41,373 nt of DNA from Pseudomonas fluorescens. Its GTDB lineage: Bacteria > Pseudomonadota > Gammaproteobacteria > Pseudomonadales > Pseudomonadaceae. The stretch lies in contig NZ_CABVII010000040.1 of assembly GCF_902497995.1 (NCBI RefSeq), positions 1 through 41,373 on the forward strand. The letters are read 5' to 3'. This document shows positions 32,499-41,269 of this stretch, in pieces. The position numbers and the translations under genes were made by a program. The stretch's first letter is position 1; the number at the start of each line of letters is the position of its first letter. The notes under the pieces are model-generated. The model saw only the letters and a program-made list of their open reading frames with translations. It had not been told where the DNA came from and searched no databases.

Positions 32499-33788
32499 AT
32501 GATCGAACCCAAGCGCGTCTTGCGCGCCCTCGCTGAACACTGGGCACTTCTGGAGCCACTGTGCGAGCACTTCGACCAAGGCACCCTGAGCCTCAACGAA
32601 CTGCGCTCACAGTTGGCCGCCCAGCAACTCGACAGTACGCCGCAGGACATCACCAGCCTGCTGGACGTGTGGATTCGCCTCGACATTCTGGTTCCGGTGG
32701 CGAAAAGCCCGAACCGTTTCGAGCTCAACGCGCAGATTCACGATTTCCTCGCTTATCTGCGCCGTGAACACCGCTTGGGCCTGTGCCTGGAAATCGAAGC
32801 CTATCTGCGCCATCTCGAGCGTCTGGCCGGGTACATCCAGGACGCCTTCGACATCCGCGACGGCCACGACCTCGCGCGCCAGTTGCGCCTGCTCGACATG
32901 CGCGTGCGGGACGTATTGAAGAAGCTCGCCAACGACGAACAGGCCCTGGTGGCCGTCGCCGAACGCGCCAAGACCAGTGATCGGCAGATTCCGCTACGCC
33001 AGCGTTACGCTGAAGTGCTGGCGACCTGGGATGAATATGTCGAGCCGATGATCCAGCTGGTAAACGCCGACGGCGCCTTCGAACAAGGTGTGCGCAAGGT
33101 CGAGAACGTGCTGCTGAAGATGCTCACCGAACAGCAGCGTCTTGGGCACCTGGTCGACGACGACATGCTGTTGCGCACCCACGCGCGCATCCTCGAAATG
33201 CAGACCAGCGCCCAGCTGACCCTGCGCCATGCCCGCGAACTGTTGCTGCCGCTGCGTGAAGAAGCGCGCCGGCACAATGCCGTGACCCGTGGCGCGGCGC
33301 TGGCCCTGGCGGCCATCCGGCGCAAAGGCATCGACGCGGTGCCACAGGCGGCGATGCCGATGTTCACCCGCCCGCAAAGCACTTTCCTCGGCAGCGCCAG
33401 TCAGGTCGAAGCCTACGTGTATGCCCTGGCCCGTTTCGAGCCGAAGCCGGCGCGCTTCCCCAAGACCCACAAAACCCAGAAAGACGAAGCCACGCGCGCG
33501 CCGCGCACGGTTCGGGAGATGCTCGAACGCTGCGAAGACGCCCTGCCGATGCCGGACCTGATGACCTGGCTGCTGGAGCAGGAACCGGACGGCGCCACCG
33601 ACGAATTGCTCTACTGGTTCTCGCGCCTGTCGCGGGAGAAACGCTTCAAACGCGAGCGTCTGGAACGCCGCGATTACCACACTCACGAGCACCAGGTCAG
33701 CCTGCGCTCCTTCGCCCTGCTCTCGGCCCGCGACGCCACCGAGGATTCTGCGAGCACCCTCTATGCAAGTACTTCCCATGCAACTTGA
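32499..33788 (+). CDS. mksB: Condensin subunit MksB (kleisin)
   Basis: MksB is the kleisin of the MksBEF condensin, an SMC-like complex that helps compact and segregate the chromosome. The 429-aa protein begins MIEPKRVLRALAEHWALLEPLCEHF and is largely helical, matching P. aeruginosa PA4684 in length and position. The frame is open from 32382, but ATG 32499 is the family start and lies 36 bp after the predicted -10. The stop overlaps mksE by 11 nt. Confidence 0.94.
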   Translation: MIEPKRVLRALAEHWALLEPLCEHFDQGTLSLNELRSQLAAQQLDSTPQDITSLLDVWIRLDILVPVAKSPNRFELNAQIHDFLAYLRREHRLGLCLEIEAYLRHLERLAGYIQDAFDIRDGHDLARQLRLLDMRVRDVLKKLANDEQALVAVAERAKTSDRQIPLRQRYAEVLATWDEYVEPMIQLVNADGAFEQGVRKVENVLLKMLTEQQRLGHLVDDDMLLRTHARILEMQTSAQLTLRHARELLLPLREEARRHNAVTRGAALALAAIRRKGIDAVPQAAMPMFTRPQSTFLGSASQVEAYVYALARFEPKPARFPKTHKTQKDEATRAPRTVREMLERCEDALPMPDLMTWLLEQEPDGATDELLYWFSRLSREKRFKRERLERRDYHTHEHQVSLRSFALLSARDATEDSASTLYASTSHAT

Positions 33789-34479
33789 TCTATCCGAACT
33801 GTCTCAGCTGGCACCAATCTTTCGCGAGCTGTTCAAGGGCTACCACGTCAGCCGCCGCGATCCCGAGCTGTACGCGCAGTTGTCGAACTTCCAGGATCAG
33901 TACCGCACGCTGTTCAAGGCCTTGGGTTTTGAACTGGTCTGCGACACCCGTGGTTTCTATTATTTCGTGCCGGACCTCGCCGCTGCGGCGGTGAACAAGA
34001 CCGCGCAACGCCTGGCGCTGTTCACCTTCATCCTGGTCGAGCACCTGGCGGACCAGGGCCGCGACCCGATTGCCGTGCTCGACGGTGGCAGCCTCGGTCG
34101 CGACGAACTGCCGTCGCTGCTGGAAAAGTACTGCGACCTGTTCATCCAGGCCGAAGTGCAGACGGTCGAAGAGCTCGAAGAAAAAATCATGCGTCGCATG
34201 ACGCAGCTTGGTTTCGCTGGCGAAGAAAACGGCGTGTATCGCTTTCTACCGCCGATGCACCGTTTTCTCGATGTCTGCCTCTCCGTCCAGCAGGACCGCG
34301 ACCTCGCGGCCAGCCTGCACAGCGTCCTGCCATTGCCGGTGCCGGTACTGATCGATGATGACAGTGACGAAAAGCTGCTGGAAACCGATGACCCGCTGGA
34401 TCTCGGAGCGTTTGAGGAAGAGAGCGAAGAAGACGCCCTGGCCCGCGCCATCGCCGAAGAACAGGAGACCGACGCATGA
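33778..34479 (+). CDS. mksE: Condensin subunit MksE (KITE)
   Basis: MksE is the winged-helix (KITE) subunit that binds the kleisin MksB. The 233-aa protein starts MQLDLSELSQLAPIFRELFKGYH, and its last 40 residues are strongly acidic (DDDSDEK...EEESEEDALARAIAEEQETDA). I use ATG 33778, which begins the conserved sequence; ATG 33763 is possible. Its TGA overlaps the mksF start as ATGA, so all three subunits are coupled, as expected for a fixed-stoichiometry complex. Confidence 0.93.
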   Translation: MQLDLSELSQLAPIFRELFKGYHVSRRDPELYAQLSNFQDQYRTLFKALGFELVCDTRGFYYFVPDLAAAAVNKTAQRLALFTFILVEHLADQGRDPIAVLDGGSLGRDELPSLLEKYCDLFIQAEVQTVEELEEKIMRRMTQLGFAGEENGVYRFLPPMHRFLDVCLSVQQDRDLAASLHSVLPLPVPVLIDDDSDEKLLETDDPLDLGAFEEESEEDALARAIAEEQETDA

Positions 34480-37316
34480 GCAAGGAACGCTACGGCATTT
34501 GCCGCTTTGCCCTTTTGAATACCGCCGGTTACAGCCTCGGTCTGTTCCCTCTGGAAGAGCCGCTGTCGGTGTATGGCGCAAACAACCTCGGTAAATCCGC
34601 CTCGATCAACGCTTTGCAGTTTCCGATCCTGGCGCGCATGTCGGACATGAGTTTTGGCAAGTACAGCCTGGAACAATCGCGGCGTTTCTACTTCGCCTCG
34701 GACACCAGTTACATCCTGGTCGAAGTCTCGTTGCCCCACGGCCCGCATGTGATCGGCGTGGTCGGTCGCGGCCCGGGTGGCGGTTTCGGTCACCAGTTCT
34801 TTGCCTACGCCGGCAAGCTGGACCTGGCCCACTACCAGAAAAACGATACCTGCCTGCGCCAGAAAGAGTTGTTCAGCAACCTCGAGCGCGAAGGCCTGAA
34901 AGCCTACGAACTGAAACCGGATGAACTGCGTCGCTTGCTGGTCGGCGGTCACACTTCGATCCCGCTGGACCTGACGTTGATCCCGCTGCGCTCCACCAGC
35001 GAGCAAAGCCTGAAGACCTTCCGCGCCCTGTTCATCAACCTGCTGCACATGCGCGAAATCACCGCGGCCAAGCTCAAGCAGCTGTTCCTCGATGCCTTCG
35101 AACATAGCCTGCGTTCCGGCAGCGTCGATTACATTGCCGCGTGCGAAGAGGCCTTCCGCGATGTACGACGCATGGAGCAGGACTACAACTCGCTGGTCGC
35201 CGCCGGCCCTTTGGTCGAGGCCTTGGCCAACGGCGTGAAACACCGGGACTTCCTGCGCGGCAAACTGCACCGGATCTCGCCATTGCTCGATTCCCTGCTC
35301 GGCACCTGGTCGGACTACGCCGGTGCGCGCAAGGAAGAGCTGACGATCCAGGCCGAGCACTACCGCAACGAACAGGATGCCCTGCAAAACGATCAGCGCG
35401 GCGGCACTCAGGAGCTGATGCGCCTGGAGCGGGAAATCGCTGGCATCCAGCGCTGGCTCGGCGAATTGTCGGTACTCAAGCATCGCTTCGCCCTGGTCGA
35501 TGACGTCAAAGTCCTTGAGCAGCAACTGCTCGCGGCCAAGGACGCGCACGATGAACTCGCCGGCGCTCTGGCGCAGTCGCGACAGTTCAGCGCCGAAGAC
35601 CTCGAAGAGCGTCTGCGGGATCTGGAAAAACGCCTGAAGTCGGTCACGCAGCAACTCGATCATGCCGACAACAACAGTTACGCCCGTCTGCGCGAAGAGT
35701 TCTCGCAACAGGATGTCGAACGTCTGATGCGTCTGTTCAACAGTGCATTGTTCAGCCTGCCGCTGGGCGAGCATGGCATCACGCTGGATGAGGACGGTGC
35801 GTGGGTCAAATCCATGGCGCTGATCCTCGACGGCTTCAAGGGCGAGCGCTTCGAAGTACCGGGCCTGTCCATTGATCTGTCGTCTATCGAACCTCCTGCC
35901 CTGCAAGCCCTGGCTGACCGCGCCGCGTTGCGCGATCAGAAAGAGCGTCTGGAAAAAGAGCTCAAGCAGCTTAAAACCCAGGCCGCGGTGGCCACCGACC
36001 GTGCCGCGAGCAAGACCCAGACCGAAGCCCTGTACCGGCAAGTGCTCGATGCACAGAAAGCCCTGGAAGATTTCCGTCGCGCGCAAACCTTGAGCGCCGA
36101 AGAAGGCGACAAGCTGGAACAACTCGCGCAGATGGAAGCGGCGCAGGACGAGTTGAAGCGTTCCAGCGATGCCTTCACCGAACGCGTCCAGCAACTGTCG
36201 GCCAAGCTGCAATTGGTTGGCCGGCAGATCGGCGACATGGAAGCCAAACAACGCACCCTCGACGACGCCTTGCGCCGGCGTCAGCTGTTACCGGCCGACC
36301 TGCCGTTCGGCACGCCATTCATGGACCCGGTCGACGATTCCATGGACAACCTGCTGCCGCTGCTCAACGACTATCAGGACAGCTGGCAGGGCCTGCTGCG
36401 CAGCGACGGTCAGATCGATGCGCTGTACGCCCAGGTCCGACTCAAGGGCGTGGCCAAGTTCGACAGCGAAGACGACATGGAACGTCGCCTGCGATTGCTG
36501 ATCAACGCCTACGCGCACCGTACCGACGAAGCACTGACCCTTGGCAAGGCCCGCCGTGCGGCCGTTACCGACATCGCCCGAACCCTGCGCAATATCCGCA
36601 GCGATTACGACAGCCTCGAACACCAACTGGCGCTGTTCAACCGCGAGATCAACAAGCGTCAGGTTTCCAACCTGCAGAGCTTTCGCATCGTGCTCGCGCC
36701 GAACAAGGAAGCGCTCAAGCACATCGACCAGATTATCCACAGCGCCGGCCAGTACGAAGAAGGCGAAACCCTTTCCGTGTTCGACCTGAACCAGAGCGCC
36801 GATCAGGACAACAAGAACGAAGAGGCCAAGGAATACCTGGCGCGGCTGGTGGCGGCGAACCACAACCAGCTCGGCCTCAAGGACTTGTTCGAACTGGCAT
36901 TCGAGATCACCAAGGTCAACGGATCGCCGGTGATTCACACCGACATCGATGGCGCGGCGTCCAATGGCACCACCATGACCATCAAGGCACTGACCAACAT
37001 GTACTTGTTGCTGCACTTGATGGACCGCGACCAGGCCGGTCGCGTGCGCCTGCCGTACTACCTTGACGAGGCGGCGGACATCGATGAGAAAAACCAGGCA
37101 GCGCTGCTGGAAACCAGCCTGCAACTGGGCTTCGTGCCGATTTTGGCCAGCGTGAAGCCGCAGGTCTGCGCCAGTGTTGCCATCGACCTGGAAGGTGGCA
37201 GCGGGCCGAACGGGATCTACATCGACGAGGAGGACTGGAAGTACATTCGCCGGCATGATGAGGTGAAGCCTGCGGTCGTTGTCGAAGCCGATGAGCCGGA
37301 GCTGGATGTGGTCTGA
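34476..37316 (+). CDS. mksF: Condensin ATPase MksF (SMC-like)
   Basis: MksF is the SMC-like ATPase of MksBEF. The 946-aa protein has Walker A VYGANNLGKSASINALQ (lysine 40), long coiled-coil arms (roughly 280-420 and 490-740) around a hinge-like centre, and Walker B YYLDEAADIDEKNQ near residue 860. It is followed by the terminator and the REP array, not by an mksG/jetD-type nuclease gene. The complex is therefore the chromosome-maintenance type rather than a complete Wadjet plasmid-defence set. Confidence 0.95.
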   Translation: MSKERYGICRFALLNTAGYSLGLFPLEEPLSVYGANNLGKSASINALQFPILARMSDMSFGKYSLEQSRRFYFASDTSYILVEVSLPHGPHVIGVVGRGPGGGFGHQFFAYAGKLDLAHYQKNDTCLRQKELFSNLEREGLKAYELKPDELRRLLVGGHTSIPLDLTLIPLRSTSEQSLKTFRALFINLLHMREITAAKLKQLFLDAFEHSLRSGSVDYIAACEEAFRDVRRMEQDYNSLVAAGPLVEALANGVKHRDFLRGKLHRISPLLDSLLGTWSDYAGARKEELTIQAEHYRNEQDALQNDQRGGTQELMRLEREIAGIQRWLGELSVLKHRFALVDDVKVLEQQLLAAKDAHDELAGALAQSRQFSAEDLEERLRDLEKRLKSVTQQLDHADNNSYARLREEFSQQDVERLMRLFNSALFSLPLGEHGITLDEDGAWVKSMALILDGFKGERFEVPGLSIDLSSIEPPALQALADRAALRDQKERLEKELKQLKTQAAVATDRAASKTQTEALYRQVLDAQKALEDFRRAQTLSAEEGDKLEQLAQMEAAQDELKRSSDAFTERVQQLSAKLQLVGRQIGDMEAKQRTLDDALRRRQLLPADLPFGTPFMDPVDDSMDNLLPLLNDYQDSWQGLLRSDGQIDALYAQVRLKGVAKFDSEDDMERRLRLLINAYAHRTDEALTLGKARRAAVTDIARTLRNIRSDYDSLEHQLALFNREINKRQVSNLQSFRIVLAPNKEALKHIDQIIHSAGQYEEGETLSVFDLNQSADQDNKNEEAKEYLARLVAANHNQLGLKDLFELAFEITKVNGSPVIHTDIDGAASNGTTMTIKALTNMYLLLHLMDRDQAGRVRLPYYLDEAADIDEKNQAALLETSLQLGFVPILASVKPQVCASVAIDLEGGSGPNGIYIDEEDWKYIRRHDEVKPAVVVEADEPELDVV

Positions 37317-37341
37317 TCTGCATTAGATGTTTGGCAATAAA

Positions 37342-37375
37342 AAGGCCGCGATCAAATGGATCGCGGCCTTTTTTT
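37342..37375 (+). terminator. Rho-independent terminator after mksF
   Basis: A 12-bp stem (AAGGCCGCGATC/GATCGCGGCCTT) with a 5-nt loop runs into a T tract. Confidence 0.94.
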
Positions 37376-37395
37376 GTTGATGGCCAGCAAGCACA

Positions 37396-37565
37396 CCTGT
37401 AGGAGCCAGGCTTGCCGGCGAAAGCGATCTTGAATACACCTTCGCCGGCAAGCCTGGCTCCTACGGGCGAAGGCGATCTTGAATACGCCTTCGCCGGCAA
37501 GCCTGGCTCCTACGGGCGAAGGCGATCTTGAGTACGCCTTCGCCGGCAAGCCTGGCTCCTACGGG
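37396..37565. repeat. REP cluster with three tandem 49-bp units
   Basis: One forward REP core (37399-37422) is followed by three inverted copies (starting 37441, 37490 and 37539, exactly 49 bp apart). Between copies lie nearly identical GATCTTGAATAC linkers, each framed by GGCGAAGGC/GCCTTCGCC arms, so each unit forms a hairpin. The last copy contains the stop codon of the MCE gene. Confidence 0.94.
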
Positions 37566-39871
37566 CCGATCGCGATCTTCGGCGCCCAGGTCAGCCATTC
37601 CTCTTCAAACTGGTCGAACAACGGGAACGTCTGCTCGGGTCGCGCCGGGCTGCCCATGCGCTCACCGTCCGGCGTGGCAAAGGCGATACCGCCCTGAATC
37701 AGCGTCTCCAGCGATTCGGTTCGCATCGTCGCGCCCTTGAACAAGCCGTAGTCGAAACCGAAGCCACTGGCGTTCCAGAAACGCGTACCGCTGCGCACCA
37801 ACGGCGCATATTTCGGCTCGATCAGAATGCGCACCAACACTCGATCGGCGGTCTGGCCCAGCTCATACCCTGTCACCTTGCCCACGGTGATTTCACGATA
37901 CGTCACCGGCACGCCGGTTTTCAGCGAACCACGGCGAGCAGCGCTCAAGACCAGGCTCAAGCCGGCTTCCTGTTGGGCGGTCTCCGGCGGATTGGCCAGG
38001 GCCACGAAATTCTTTTGCGGCCCCAGGTTTTTCGCCGCCGGCTGCACTTCGATGTACTGCCCGGTGACCAGGGTTTCAAGATTGGACGTCTTGATGAGGC
38101 CCAGTTCAGGCTTGACCACCCAGAACTGACTGCCAGCCCGGGCAATGCGTTCCGGCACTTCAGTAATGCGTGCCGTCAGCAGCACCGATTGCAGGTCGTC
38201 GCTGAGGTCGACGTCTTCAATCTTGCCGACATCCAGACCTTTGAAACGAATCGGCGTGCCGCTGCGCAAGCCATCGGCGCGTTCCACCTTGATCGTGACC
38301 ACCGTGCCTTTCTGATTGGCTTCTTCATGGTTGGCATGCAGACGGAATCGCGGAATCCGCTTCTGCAATGGCGCGGTTGCCAGCGGCGTTTCGAAGGCGA
38401 TGCCGCCAGCCATCAGGCTTTGCAGCGATTCACTCTTGACCTGGATGCCGCCGGTCAGTCCACCCGTGAGCGTAATGCCGCTGGCATTCCAGAACCGGGT
38501 CGAAGCGTTGACCAGGCCTTCGTATTCCTTCTCGATGTGGACGCCGATCACCAACTGTTTTTTGGTCCGCGAGAACTGATAGCTCTGGACCGAACCGACC
38601 TTGACCTGTTTGTAGAGAACCGGGCTGCCGACGTCCAGCGAACCCAGGTTTTCGGTGAACAGCACCAGGTGCAGCCCCGGGGAACGCAAGTCGAGCGGCG
38701 GCGCCTTGGGCCGAGCCACGAATTCGCGTTGCGGTGCGGCGCCCTTGTCGCCGGGGCGCACGGCGATGTAGTTACCTTTTACCAATGCTTCCAGGCCGGT
38801 AATACCGGCGAGGGAGATCGACGGTTTGACCACCCAGAACTGAGTGCCATCGACCAGGTAATCCTCGGCCAGGGGATCCAGGGTCAACTCGGCACTGGCG
38901 GCGGTCAGGTCAGGATCGATCTTCAGTGCTTTCAGCGTGCCGACCTGAATGCCTTTGTACATCACGGGCGTGCGACCGGCCTGCAGGCCCTCGAAGTCAC
39001 TGAGTTTGACCTTGACCCGAATACCGGCAGCAGCGGCATCGAAGTCTTCGTAAAGACGGAACGGCAGGCTCGGATCGGTGGCCGGGCTGTCCTTGCGATT
39101 CTCCGGCGTGGCGAACGCGATGCCACCGGCGACGATGCTGGCAAGGGACTCGCTGCGCACTTTCACGCCCGACAGGTTAGCGTCGATGCTGATGCCGCTG
39201 GCATTCCAGAAACGCGTGTGTTTGCGCACCAGCTTGGCGTAGGTGGGTTCGATAAAGACTTTGAGTTCAACGGTGCCTTGATCTTCGGACAGCAGGTAGC
39301 TTTTGACCTGCCCGACCCTGATCTGCTTGTAGAACACCGGGCTGCCGCGGTTCAGCGAGCCGAGACGATCAGCCTTGATGGTCAGGTGCAGACCGGGCTG
39401 CGCGTCGGACAGCGGCGGTTCTTCGGCCAGCGCCTTGAACTTGCGGGCCGGTTCGCCTTCACCCGGGCTGATCGCGACGTAGTTGCCCGACACCAGGGTT
39501 TCCAGGCCGGTGATACCGGCCAGGGTCACGCTCGGCTTGACCAGCCAGAAGCGCGTGCTGGTCCTGAGGTATTGCTCGACGTCCTTGTTCATCTCGACGG
39601 TGGCGATGACGCCCTTGGAGGCGCCTTCGTCGTCGAGTTTGAGGGTTTTTACCTTACCGACGGACATGCCTTTGTAGACGACCTCGGTCTTGTTGGCCTG
39701 GATGCCTTCACCACTTTCGAAACGCACCTGTATCTCGATGCCGGTCTCGTTGTAGGCACGCCAGCCAAGCCAGCCGCCGATGATCAAGGCGATCAGGGGC
39801 AACACCCAGATAGCGGACCAGTTCGAGGCCGGTCGGGTTTTCGCTGTAGGCAAATCAGTCATGGTCGTCAT
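37559..39871 (-). CDS. MCE-domain transport protein, PqiB/LetB family (paraquat-inducible protein B)
   Basis: MCE proteins of this type form periplasm-spanning tubes that carry lipids between the inner and outer membranes. The 770-aa protein has an N-terminal membrane anchor (SNWSAIWVLPLIALIIGGWLG, about 17-37) and six MCE-like repeats. Each is marked by a YK..xVGxV segment (first at about residue 68) and a FW segment. FWLVKP/FWVVKP types alternate with FWNASG types, giving three tandem pairs. E. coli PqiB has three MCE domains and LetB (YebT) has seven, so this protein is intermediate. ATG 39871 (GGAG 4 nt upstream) and ATG 39862 are both possible; either overlaps the upstream gene. The TAG stop lies inside a REP. 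Confidence 0.9.
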   Translation of the reverse strand: MTTMTDLPTAKTRPASNWSAIWVLPLIALIIGGWLGWRAYNETGIEIQVRFESGEGIQANKTEVVYKGMSVGKVKTLKLDDEGASKGVIATVEMNKDVEQYLRTSTRFWLVKPSVTLAGITGLETLVSGNYVAISPGEGEPARKFKALAEEPPLSDAQPGLHLTIKADRLGSLNRGSPVFYKQIRVGQVKSYLLSEDQGTVELKVFIEPTYAKLVRKHTRFWNASGISIDANLSGVKVRSESLASIVAGGIAFATPENRKDSPATDPSLPFRLYEDFDAAAAGIRVKVKLSDFEGLQAGRTPVMYKGIQVGTLKALKIDPDLTAASAELTLDPLAEDYLVDGTQFWVVKPSISLAGITGLEALVKGNYIAVRPGDKGAAPQREFVARPKAPPLDLRSPGLHLVLFTENLGSLDVGSPVLYKQVKVGSVQSYQFSRTKKQLVIGVHIEKEYEGLVNASTRFWNASGITLTGGLTGGIQVKSESLQSLMAGGIAFETPLATAPLQKRIPRFRLHANHEEANQKGTVVTIKVERADGLRSGTPIRFKGLDVGKIEDVDLSDDLQSVLLTARITEVPERIARAGSQFWVVKPELGLIKTSNLETLVTGQYIEVQPAAKNLGPQKNFVALANPPETAQQEAGLSLVLSAARRGSLKTGVPVTYREITVGKVTGYELGQTADRVLVRILIEPKYAPLVRSGTRFWNASGFGFDYGLFKGATMRTESLETLIQGGIAFATPDGERMGSPARPEQTFPLFDQFEEEWLTWAPKIAIGP

Positions 39872-40478
39872 CCGACTCCGTGTTATCCCAAATCAGTCGG
39901 GGATCGAAAGTAACGGCGGCAAGCATCGTCAGAATCACCACACTGGCGAAAGCGATGGCGCCAAGATTGGCTTCGATGCTGGCAAGCCGTCCGAAATTCA
40001 CAACCGCCACCAGGATGGCGATCACGAAGATGTCCAGCATTGACCAGCGGCCGATGAACTCGATAAAGCGGTACATCCAGATCCGTTGACGGGCCGAGAG
40101 CGGCTGGCGGCGCTGCACCGAAAACAACAGCAGCGCGATGCCCACCAACTTGAACGTCGGTACCAGAATACTGGCGATAAACACCACCGCCGCAATGGGA
40201 ATCATCCCGTGCTGAACCAGTTGGATCACACCGGACATGATGGTACTGGGGTCACCCTTGCCCAGGGAGCTGACGGTCATGATCGGCAGTACGTTGGCCG
40301 GGATGTAGAGCACCGCCGCGGTAATCAGCAGCGCCCAGGTGCGCACCACACTGTTCGGGCGGCGGGCGTGAACCAGCGCACCACAACGGGTGCAGGCCTG
40401 CTCGTCGGTGTCAGCTTCCTGCTTGTTCAATTCATGGCATTCGGCGCAAATCAGAATGCCCGCATCAATCGCCCGCAT
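39855..40478 (-). CDS. PqiA/LetA-family membrane protein, second half
   Basis: The 207-aa inner-membrane protein has a zinc-ribbon-like start (CAECHELNKQ...ACTRCGALVHARR) and four membrane segments (about 48-66, 90-118, 145-165, 170-195). It equals one half of the roughly 420-aa E. coli PqiA or LetA. I use ATG 40478, which has GGAG 9 nt upstream; ATG 40484 is too close to it. It overlaps the preceding half-gene by 14 nt and the MCE gene by 17 nt, so all three are co-translated and should form one complex. Confidence 0.88.
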   Translation of the reverse strand: MRAIDAGILICAECHELNKQEADTDEQACTRCGALVHARRPNSVVRTWALLITAAVLYIPANVLPIMTVSSLGKGDPSTIMSGVIQLVQHGMIPIAAVVFIASILVPTFKLVGIALLLFSVQRRQPLSARQRIWMYRFIEFIGRWSMLDIFVIAILVAVVNFGRLASIEANLGAIAFASVVILTMLAAVTFDPRLIWDNTESDDDHD

Positions 40479-41124
40479 GGGCATCCTCTCCTGATAAAGC
40501 CTGCCAGATCTGATGGGGCGACATCACCACCTCCAACCAGACCTGGACCAACAACATTCCGATAAAGCACGCCAGGCCAAGGCCGACGGTAACGGCTGCC
40601 ATATCTGCCAGCTTGACGATCGCCACCAGCACGCCCATGAGGTAGACCTCAAGCATTCCCCAATCGCGCAGATGGTGATAAATGCGGTAGATCAACAAGC
40701 CGTAGCTGCGTCCGACATCAAAACGAATACTGAGCAATACGGCCAACTGGCAGAGCAGCTTGAGCAAGGGGATCCCCATGCTGCACAGGAATACAATCAC
40801 CGAAACACTCTGCATGCCGGAATCAAAAAGACCGACAACGCCACTCCAGACCGTATCGTTCGACGATTGCCCGAGTAGATTGAGCTGCATGATGGGTAAA
40901 AAGTTCGCCGGGACAAACAACAACAGAGCGGCGATGACCAACGCCAGACTGCGCTGCACAACGTTGTGCCGGTGGGCATAGAGCTCATAACCGCAGCGCG
41001 GACACAGGGCTTTCTCGCCATGGGCGAGCTCGGGCTTGCGCATCAGCAAATCGCACTCATGACAGGCCACCAAGTCGTCCAGTGGTAATTCTGACAGCCC
41101 GGGGGCGTCAACCGGATCTGGCAT
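40465..41124 (-). CDS. PqiA/LetA-family membrane protein, first half
   Basis: The 219-aa protein starts with a zinc-ribbon-like pair (CHECDLLMRKPEL...LCPRCGYELYAHR) followed by four membrane segments (about 57-75, 97-123, 150-172, 175-198). With the next gene it makes up a two-gene version of PqiA/LetA, the partner proposed to load lipids into the MCE tube. It is the first gene of the minus-strand unit. The rrn operon terminator lies upstream of it, so its own promoter must be in 41125-41228, where TAGAAT (41155-41160) could be the -10. Confidence 0.88.
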   Translation of the reverse strand: MPDPVDAPGLSELPLDDLVACHECDLLMRKPELAHGEKALCPRCGYELYAHRHNVVQRSLALVIAALLLFVPANFLPIMQLNLLGQSSNDTVWSGVVGLFDSGMQSVSVIVFLCSMGIPLLKLLCQLAVLLSIRFDVGRSYGLLIYRIYHHLRDWGMLEVYLMGVLVAIVKLADMAAVTVGLGLACFIGMLLVQVWLEVVMSPHQIWQALSGEDAHAGD

Positions 41125-41227
41125 AAAGGCTCTGGCTCCGAAAAAGTTGGACCTATTCTAGTGTTCTGAATCGAAAATAACTGTGCAAATTTGTATTGGC
41201 CGAAGCGCGCTTTATTCCAGGCAAAAC

Positions 41228-41260
41228 AAAACCCCTACCTGCATGCGCAGATAGGGGTTT
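41228..41260 (-). terminator. Terminator of the rrn operon
   Basis: On the minus strand AAACCCCTA and TAGGGGTTT (9 bp, with inner CTGC/GCAG pairing) are followed by TTTTGTTTTG, just downstream of the 5S gene. Confidence 0.88.
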
Positions 41261-41269
41261 CGGAATTTA

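Noticed and set aside
33960..36251. Very long antisense ORF opposite mksE/mksF (763 codons)
   Set aside because: Same shadow effect; the plus-strand frames carry Walker motifs and coupled starts.
32499..37316. Wadjet-type plasmid defence system
   Set aside because: Only the condensin subunits are present; the nuclease gene that defines the defence version is missing here.
37396..37565. CRISPR-like regular repeats
   Set aside because: The intervals between copies are near-identical rather than unique spacers, units are REP palindromes, and no cas genes are present.
37973..39913. Long plus-strand ORF opposite the MCE gene (646 codons)
   Set aside because: The repeated MCE modules create a repeated open antisense frame; no binding site or recognisable domain.
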